Shown in pieces: positions 59,601 through 64,000 of a DNA stretch of 64,000 bases. The notes beneath the pieces were generated by a model. That model saw nothing but the letters and a program-made list of their open reading frames with translations. It was not told the DNA's origin and did not search any database. Origin of the DNA: Pirellula sp. (GTDB taxonomy: Bacteria; Planctomycetota; Planctomycetia; Pirellulales; PNKZ01); contig PNKZ01000001.1 of the NCBI GenBank assembly GCA_013822735.1, positions 186,001-250,000 of the forward strand, given 5' to 3'. Position numbers and translations under genes: made by a program. Positions within the stretch are counted from its first letter, which is position 1. Every line of letters starts with the position of its first letter.

Positions 59601-62454
59601 TGAAGCTCGCGTGGTCGTCGTCTTCGTTGACGACTTCGGACGATTGGCCGAAGCCGACGACGGCCGTCGGCGGGTCGACGGGGTCGGACGGGCCGCCTCC
59701 CTCCGCGGAACCGGCGTAGCACTGAATCGTCAGCGTGTATTCCGGCGAGGTGTCGACGCCGCCGTCGTCGGTGCCGCCGTCGTCATGCAGGCGAACCTTG
59801 ACGTGGGCCGTGCCGACCACGCCGGACGTGGTGAACCAGAGCGTGCCGTCCGGTTGGATCACGGGGAGTTCGGTGAAGAGGGCCTGCTCCGCCGGATCGT
59901 CGATGGAAAGCTCGAACGTCAGCGTTTGTTGCGCCTCGTCACCGGAGCCGGCGAGTAGGTTCGTCGCCCAGTCGGCGACGACGACGAAGCCGGCATCGGC
60001 AGCGACGGTGAGATCCGCATCGGGAGTAAACGACGGAGCGGTATTCGGTGTGCGCACGACGGTGATGTACACCATTGCCGAGCTGACATTGCCGAAGCTA
60101 TCGATAATCGAATAGCTGTAGCTCAACGTCTCGCCGGGACCCGTGTAAGCGGAGGCGGGGACCGAGTTGGAATAGACTTCGAATCCGTCGCCGTCGGGAT
60201 CGGAGTCGTTCGACAAGTCCGGAGAGAACGTCGAGAGATCGTAAGTGCCGTGGCCGGCGCTAAACGGAAGCGTGAGTACGTAATAGTCGTCGACGGCCGT
60301 GGGCGCCGAGTTTGGCGGAACGTACTGCTCCTCCGCGACTCGTACCGTTACGCTCGCCGTCGATTGGTTACCGTTGCCGTCGTCGACGGTGTAGGTGTAG
60401 CTTGCCGACTGCCCGGCGCCGATCCACTGCCAGCCGTTGGGATTGTTGTTGGCGACGACCGTCAACGTGTCGCCGTCGGGATCGGAATCGTTGCCGAGGT
60501 CGGGCGCGTAGTCGGCCCAATTGATCGTTACGCCGCCGCTGCTGTAGGGGGCGTAAGCCGTGTAGTCGTCGTCGACGGCCGTGGGAGCCGAGTTCGGCGG
60601 CGAGTACGCCTCCTCTTCGACTTGCACGACTACGCTCGCCGTCGATTGGTTACCGTTGCCGTCGTCAATGGTGTAGGTGTAGCTTGCCGACTCTCCGACG
60701 CCGATCCACTGCCAACCGTTGGGATTGTTATTAACGACGACCGATAACCCATCGCCGTCGGGATCGGAATCGTTGCCGAGGTCGGGCGCGTAGTCGGCCC
60801 AATTGATCGTAACGCCGCCGCTGCCATAGGGCGCGTAGACGGTGTAGTTATCATCGACGGCCGTGGGAGCCGAGTTCGGCGGCGAGTACGCCTCCTCTTC
60901 GACTTGCACGACTACGCTCGCCGTCGATTGGTTACCGTTGCCGTCGTCAATGGTGTAGGTGTAGCTCGCCGACTGCCCGGCACCGATCCACTGCCAACCG
61001 TTGGGATTGTTGTTGGCGACAACCGTCAACGTGTCCCCCTCAGGATCGGAATCGTTGCCGAGGTCGGGCACGTAGTCGGCCCAATTGATCGTAACGCCGC
61101 CGCTGCCGTACGGTGCGTAGACGGTGTAGACGTCGTCTGCCGCCGTGGGAGCGTTATTCGCAGGAGGCGCGGATTCGTTCACGACGTGGATCTGTACGTT
61201 GGCCCACGAGACGTTGCCGGCGCTATCAACGACGCCGTAGGCGTAGCTGATCGTATCGCCCGGGTTCGCATAGGCCGTGCCCGGATTGTAGTTTGCGTAG
61301 AGCACAAGCTCGTCGGCGTCGAGGTCGAGGTCGTTCGTCAAGCTCGGGTTAAGCTGGCTCACGTCGACGTAGCCGCCCGAGAAGTCCCATGGCGTGTAGA
61401 GCGTATACTCGTCGTCGCGCGGCGTCGGCGCTACGTTGTCGAGCAAGGTGATCGTGCCGTCCGACCAGGCTGTGAGGTCGGCGTTGCCGGCCGAAGTGAG
61501 ATGGACCGTAAATGATTCCGGCGGTTCCGTTTCGCCGTCGGCGACGATGCCGAACTCGAGCGTTCTTTCGATTTCGCCCGGTTGGAAAACGATGGTTCCG
61601 GAAGTAACGAAGGCCGCGGCGTGGTACTCGGTAGACCAGAAGCCGTCGACGTAGTGATATTCCCAGGAGCTGGTCGTCACGTAGACATCTTGGTATCCGC
61701 CGTAGTCGACCCAATTGTCCTGCGAATAGCCCTCTTGCACGAGTTGGCCGAATTCATCGTACTGGGCGTCGATCCAAATGGGTTCGTTCACCAAATTGGG
61801 AACCCATTGCGACTCGTAGTATCCGGATTCGACCCACTCTTGCGTAGCGTACGGTTCGTGCCAAACCTCCGTGGTGTAGGCCTCTTGGAAGACGCCGATA
61901 TAGTCGGAGCCTTCCTGCGCGGAGCCGGTTTGCAGCTCCCAGTTCACCGTGACGTACTCGCCCGGGTTCGCGTGCGAGAGCCGGACGTTGACGGAATACG
62001 TCGGCCCGCTTTCGCGCAGGCCCGAGTTCTCGACGTACACGAACGGCGTGGTCGACGTTCCTTCCGCGGTCAGCAGGACCTGTCCGGCGTCCAGCCCGCC
62101 GTGGTTGTCGCCGGTAAGATAGCGCCAGCTGTAGGTGTCGCCCCCGTTGAGCACGATCTGCGCGTTAGGGTTGCCGTCGAAGAACAGGCCGAGTTCGTCG
62201 CCGTCGTTATCCGTGTCGTTGGCAAGCGAAGGGGCGTAGTCGCCGGTTTGAATCGGGCTTGCGGCGCCGACGAGATACTCATCGTCCACGGCCACCGGAT
62301 CGGCGTTGAGCACGACGCGCTGTTCGAGCGCGTCCATGCGATGGCGGCGTCGCAGGTCGCGACGTCGCGCGCCCACGGCGTGACGTTGCCGCCGATTGCG
62401 TCGCAAGAAACCAAGCGCTCCCCAAAACGAATCCCAAGCGTGAAGCCTGCGCAT
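56605..62454 (-). CDS. Giant cadherin/Calx-beta surface protein with C-terminal metalloprotease-like motif
   Basis: A protein of about 1949 residues. The N-terminus is Arg-rich and contains MDALEQRVVLNADPV (40-54), the planctomycete LEPR-type export motif. An aromatic Trp/Tyr/Glu-rich insert (about 188-278) splits a Calx-beta-like region. Near residues 435-720 three near-identical 94-residue cadherin-like units follow, with VDDGNGNQSTASV motifs. Two Calx-beta domains lie near 938-1165. The C-terminal end has HEVGH (1901-1905) with GIM (1914-1916), a zinc-protease-like motif. AAAGGG lies upstream of ATG 62454. Probably secreted, Ca-binding and adhesive, perhaps with proteolytic activity. Confidence 0.85.
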   Translation of the reverse strand: MRRLHAWDSFWGALGFLRRNRRQRHAVGARRRDLRRRHRMDALEQRVVLNADPVAVDDEYLVGAASPIQTGDYAPSLANDTDNDGDELGLFFDGNPNAQIVLNGGDTYSWRYLTGDNHGGLDAGQVLLTAEGTSTTPFVYVENSGLRESGPTYSVNVRLSHANPGEYVTVNWELQTGSAQEGSDYIGVFQEAYTTEVWHEPYATQEWVESGYYESQWVPNLVNEPIWIDAQYDEFGQLVQEGYSQDNWVDYGGYQDVYVTTSSWEYHYVDGFWSTEYHAAAFVTSGTIVFQPGEIERTLEFGIVADGETEPPESFTVHLTSAGNADLTAWSDGTITLLDNVAPTPRDDEYTLYTPWDFSGGYVDVSQLNPSLTNDLDLDADELVLYANYNPGTAYANPGDTISYAYGVVDSAGNVSWANVQIHVVNESAPPANNAPTAADDVYTVYAPYGSGGVTINWADYVPDLGNDSDPEGDTLTVVANNNPNGWQWIGAGQSASYTYTIDDGNGNQSTASVVVQVEEEAYSPPNSAPTAVDDNYTVYAPYGSGGVTINWADYAPDLGNDSDPDGDGLSVVVNNNPNGWQWIGVGESASYTYTIDDGNGNQSTASVVVQVEEEAYSPPNSAPTAVDDDYTAYAPYSSGGVTINWADYAPDLGNDSDPDGDTLTVVANNNPNGWQWIGAGQSASYTYTVDDGNGNQSTASVTVRVAEEQYVPPNSAPTAVDDYYVLTLPFSAGHGTYDLSTFSPDLSNDSDPDGDGFEVYSNSVPASAYTGPGETLSYSYSIIDSFGNVSSAMVYITVVRTPNTAPSFTPDADLTVAADAGFVVVADWATNLLAGSGDEAQQTLTFELSIDDPAEQALFTELPVIQPDGTLWFTTSGVVGTAHVKVRLHDDGGTDDGGVDTSPEYTLTIQCYAGSAEGGGPSDPVDPPTAVVGFGQSSEVVNEDDDHASFTLTLSEAVDHAVSVTWHTVADTAYAGVHFQSVGGVLTFAAGETSKSIQVPLINDGVERELERTFQVVLTAAEGADLAEIPAAFGTIVEDDVSVSISDAIDVEGPADDLGNARELLFWVTLSHASEHDITVDYTTVGITADAGDFESASGSITFAAGETTKEIRVRIVDDSASSADPSNELIRRGEDAEQLKVVLSSTDPRVTVAVPYGVGTIIDDDWKQWDVVEADHRTYYQEWYDGANYSAGDLIGLDPYSYGLNGDNYWFEVPEYWSGGLFWTSFLDPLYGWTPMSAPETVQPIVTVEALDANPVDETGVAHFRIRVSGAESGQAVTVNYATHGLTAESDVDFEAVDDDSVTITGNGYVDVAVNILADALTETAESLMLYVKSIVGASLGTALFAVAQVKQPLVKSVKFLTSEQDAGTTGKLIANGNDFMRSEAWSYNFFPDAQLGETEGRNVVRVRAVVEGLQEGDRVYFMAYDVDDASRADAGDKTAPQGNDNYGRLNLSLDAEGGITDGHHTPGDPGSVDGFAGLMRGVGADGTAHVWHGYPGDPMGNLPLVSGIVRRDFLTGEYYAEAELLTSFQPGDNFRVVAMPQPKGGDPNWDVDDGELPEEITEAFADLHFENAKTGDKPQENGMAASGTLTVWRYLHMEVDQMAPSNVLGDSFAGTIAENLGMMGSHGWLFSLNVPGEAVNQFNKNSLEGGLLRIGDENFEIISSGAAVDGKVEVIVKRDVGRQLTASQFNAGSSLTMYEDDFKRPDGNPNGTPTLRVDMSADLVTEAKRYMQSSFRSDQNKFADAFIMPEYDVLAQYSGSLEARNHWEESWTNQDGVNYDGAVADQNGSKQLGSDVFWTSYVGIGYQYTSDRDFDTDVIVNGGKSADGDESASGSEGSLGYGKSVAGITTDGELFKNSVVFAESIWDNYLAHRALSADGPGYAQAKTAEAQLARTFIHEVGHQFWLGNTSGIMSEETLGVREASFDFIADDLQMIRKWKQPGQDIV
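60300..61146. repeat. Three tandem 282-bp units inside the giant gene
   Basis: The same sequence block (starting CGATTGGTTACCGTTGCC) begins at 60361, 60643 and 60925, a period of 282 bp or 94 codons. The units are nearly identical at the DNA level and encode cadherin-like domains. High DNA identity points to recent duplication or gene conversion, so copy number may differ between strains. Confidence 0.9.
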
Positions 62455-62821
62455 GATGACGACCCTTTCAAAATTCCGACGACGTTTTTTGGCCAGCGGC
62501 GCGAACGAGAAGGGCGCGTATCCGGCGCGAAGGCGCGAATCGGAAGCGTTGCCCGAAGATGTGGTGCACGCTTTTAAAGCAACGGGCGTGCCGCCGGTCG
62601 ATTGCCGCTCACCGCACACCCGATAAGATGCCTAGCATCGGCAGAAGCGAAATGCGCGAGCCGGTCGCCGCCGGAACAGCCGTCAGAACTGGTTGCCCGA
62701 TTTCGAGCAGATGGTGGAGGACCGCAACGGGCGAACGTCGGCGATCGAGAATGCGGCTCGCGGCAGACGTTGCCTTTACGCAACACGTGCGCCGACCATG
62801 GTGGCAACGCGGCGACAAACG
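62455..62821. other. Intergenic region between beta-helix and giant genes
   Basis: About 367 nt between two minus-strand genes. It probably holds the promoter for the giant gene. No strong terminator, repeat family or ORF with protein-like composition was seen. Confidence 0.35.
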
Positions 62822-64000
62822 CTATTGGCGCGTGATCCGCGCTTGCTCGAAGTGCGAGTGCGGGCTGACGGAGAAATCGCGCGGCTGACGCCAGATTGTC
62901 GTATCGGCAACGCGATGCGACTTGCCGGAGAAGTAGAAGGCCGCGCCGAGGTTGTCGTGCACCCGGCAATTGCGGTAGCTCGTGGTGCAGCGATCGACGT
63001 CGGCCACGCCTCCGGCGGCCGAGCCGTTCCAAGCGATCTCCGCGCCGTCGACTTCCATCTGAACGTCGTCGTGAGCGCTAATTCCTTCGTCGGCATTGGA
63101 TAAGGCGCGCACGTTCTCCAGGCGAATGCCGACGTAGGCGCCGTGAATGTTGAAGCCGTCGTTGGCGGCATACTTGCAAGTGATGTTGCGCACCGTGATG
63201 TGCGAACATTGGATCGAAACGCCGTTGGTGCCGGCGGCGGGAGGAGCGATGATCCGCGCTTCCGCCGGTTTCTTCCCTTCCGGCCAGCGGAAGTAGAACG
63301 CGCCGTCGTCGGCGTAGCCCATTTGGCCCGGCTGGAGCGCCTCGGGCGGGAAATAGCACTTGGTTTTCCGGTCGGGATGCTGGAGCTCCGTCGCCACGTC
63401 GCGCGGAATCGAGAGCGGAATGTCGTCGACGAACAGCCCGGCGATTTGTCCGGCGCCGATCGGTTCACGCCCCAACAGTTTGGCGTTGCTATACCAGACG
63501 TCGCCGTTGCGCCGCCAAGCATGGTCGGTTACGTCGATCCCCAGATCGATCACCATCCCGGCGCCGTCGAACACGGCCGGCTTTTCCGCAGTTCCTCCCT
63601 CGCGCAACACGAGCGGCTGCGTCACGACGCGTTTTCCTTCCTCCTCATCTTGCCGCGGAGCTCGCCTCCGCGCGCTCAGTACAACACGATCAATTACCTC
63701 TCCATCTAAGCTCCTCAATTCCGCACGAGCCGGCTCCTGCTTACGAAACGTCAGCAAGAGAAAACTGTCTTCGCTCTGGAGTACCGCTGATTTTGGATCG
63801 GGGTATTTATCTCCCTTGCCGGAGAGGGATGTGTTGAAGCACGGCACGCCCTCGTGCTCGCTCCGTTCGGCGAAGTAGCCGAAGCCGGTGACCACGGCGC
63901 TGCTCTGGAGCACGTGCGGCCACCAAGCTCCCTTGGCGAGGCTGCGCACCGTGGAATGCTTTTCGTTGTAGATCGTAATGACGTACGGCTGCGTGCTTTT
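62822..64000 (-). CDS. Right-handed beta-helix protein (N-terminus cut by window edge)
   Basis: The frame stays open to the window edge (through QPYVITIYNEKHSTVRSL), so the gene begins outside. At least 392 residues are seen. The C-terminal half has typical parallel beta-helix rungs: IQCSHITVRNITCKYAANDGF is cut here to its core VRNITCKYAANDGF, then GAYVGIRLENVRALSNADEG, EISAH-like turns, and CRVHDNLGAAFYFSG. Such proteins bind or cleave acidic polysaccharides. No catalytic residues can be assigned by eye, and no signal peptide is visible because the start is missing. It is upstream of the giant surface protein on the same strand. Confidence 0.75.
   Translation of the reverse strand, partial: KSTQPYVITIYNEKHSTVRSLAKGAWWPHVLQSSAVVTGFGYFAERSEHEGVPCFNTSLSGKGDKYPDPKSAVLQSEDSFLLLTFRKQEPARAELRSLDGEVIDRVVLSARRRAPRQDEEEGKRVVTQPLVLREGGTAEKPAVFDGAGMVIDLGIDVTDHAWRRNGDVWYSNAKLLGREPIGAGQIAGLFVDDIPLSIPRDVATELQHPDRKTKCYFPPEALQPGQMGYADDGAFYFRWPEGKKPAEARIIAPPAAGTNGVSIQCSHITVRNITCKYAANDGFNIHGAYVGIRLENVRALSNADEGISAHDDVQMEVDGAEIAWNGSAAGGVADVDRCTTSYRNCRVHDNLGAAFYFSGKSHRVADTTIWRQPRDFSVSPHSHFEQARITRQ

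Noticed and set aside
60300-61146. Regular 282-bp repeats considered as a non-coding repeat array
   Set aside because: The repeats keep the reading frame and encode cadherin-like domains, so they are protein repeats.

Overview
The window looks like a piece of a Planctomycetota chromosome, probably a Pirellulales relative. The evidence is a high GC content, a PSCyt1/DUF1549/DUF1553 gene followed by a DUF1501 gene, an anti-sigma protein carrying a DUF1559-like tail, four secreted sulfatases, Tat-exported Gfo/Idh proteins, a giant cadherin/Calx-beta protein with an N-terminal LEQRVVLNA-type motif, and many short hairpin repeats between genes (one of them inside a gene). I see no rRNA, tRNA, CRISPR array, prophage or IS transposase.

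Layout. 1-2.2 kb: ammonium transporter and PII protein. 2.5-8.7 kb: planctomycete operon of cytochrome-like PSD1 protein, DUF1501 protein and an unknown Tat protein. 8.7-12.2 kb: methyltransferase, a block of three adjoining perfect hairpins, an ECF sigma factor with its membrane partner, and a strong candidate free-standing small RNA with its own promoter and terminator. 12.2-18 kb: sulfatase, Gfo/Idh oxidoreductase and fluoride channel CrcB in one operon, then a glycogen debranching enzyme. 18-28 kb: bacterial glycerol-1-phosphate dehydrogenase, DUF4239 protein, HAD phosphatase, two more sulfatases, a PQQ-propeller and a sialidase-fold protein. 28-31 kb: PhyH dioxygenase and an arsR-DUF6428-arsC operon with a visible promoter/operator. 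31-34.5 kb: lower-GC accessory cluster led by a DUF4365 protein, edged by two related inverted short repeats. 34.6-38.4 kb: FCD-AraC regulator divergent from an aldolase and a LamG/sialidase protein, a likely sialoside-type catabolic locus. 38.5-46.7 kb: cold-shock protein, a transglutaminase homologue lacking its catalytic His, a SulP transporter fused to STAS and SbtB-like PII domains, DTW protein, DUF417, cupin and SDR genes. 46.8-47.2 kb: array of hairpin repeats. 47.3-52.5 kb: compact chemosensory module (soluble receptor-like protein, CheA-REC hybrid, CheW, small MshEN-like protein). 52.6-64 kb: PhoD-like phosphatase, fourth sulfatase, WD40 protein, a ~1950-residue surface protein ending in a metalloprotease-like motif, and a beta-helix protein cut by the window edge.

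Together the genes suit a free-living polysaccharide degrader that takes up ammonium under PII control, attacks sulfated and possibly sialylated glycans with exported enzymes, senses its surroundings, and exports a large adhesin. The observations most worth following are the ~260-nt RNA near 12.0 kb, the hairpin triplet at 9.5 kb, the SulP-STAS-PII fusion, the FCD-AraC regulator, the His-less transglutaminase, and the repeat families whose copies vary while keeping their pairing.
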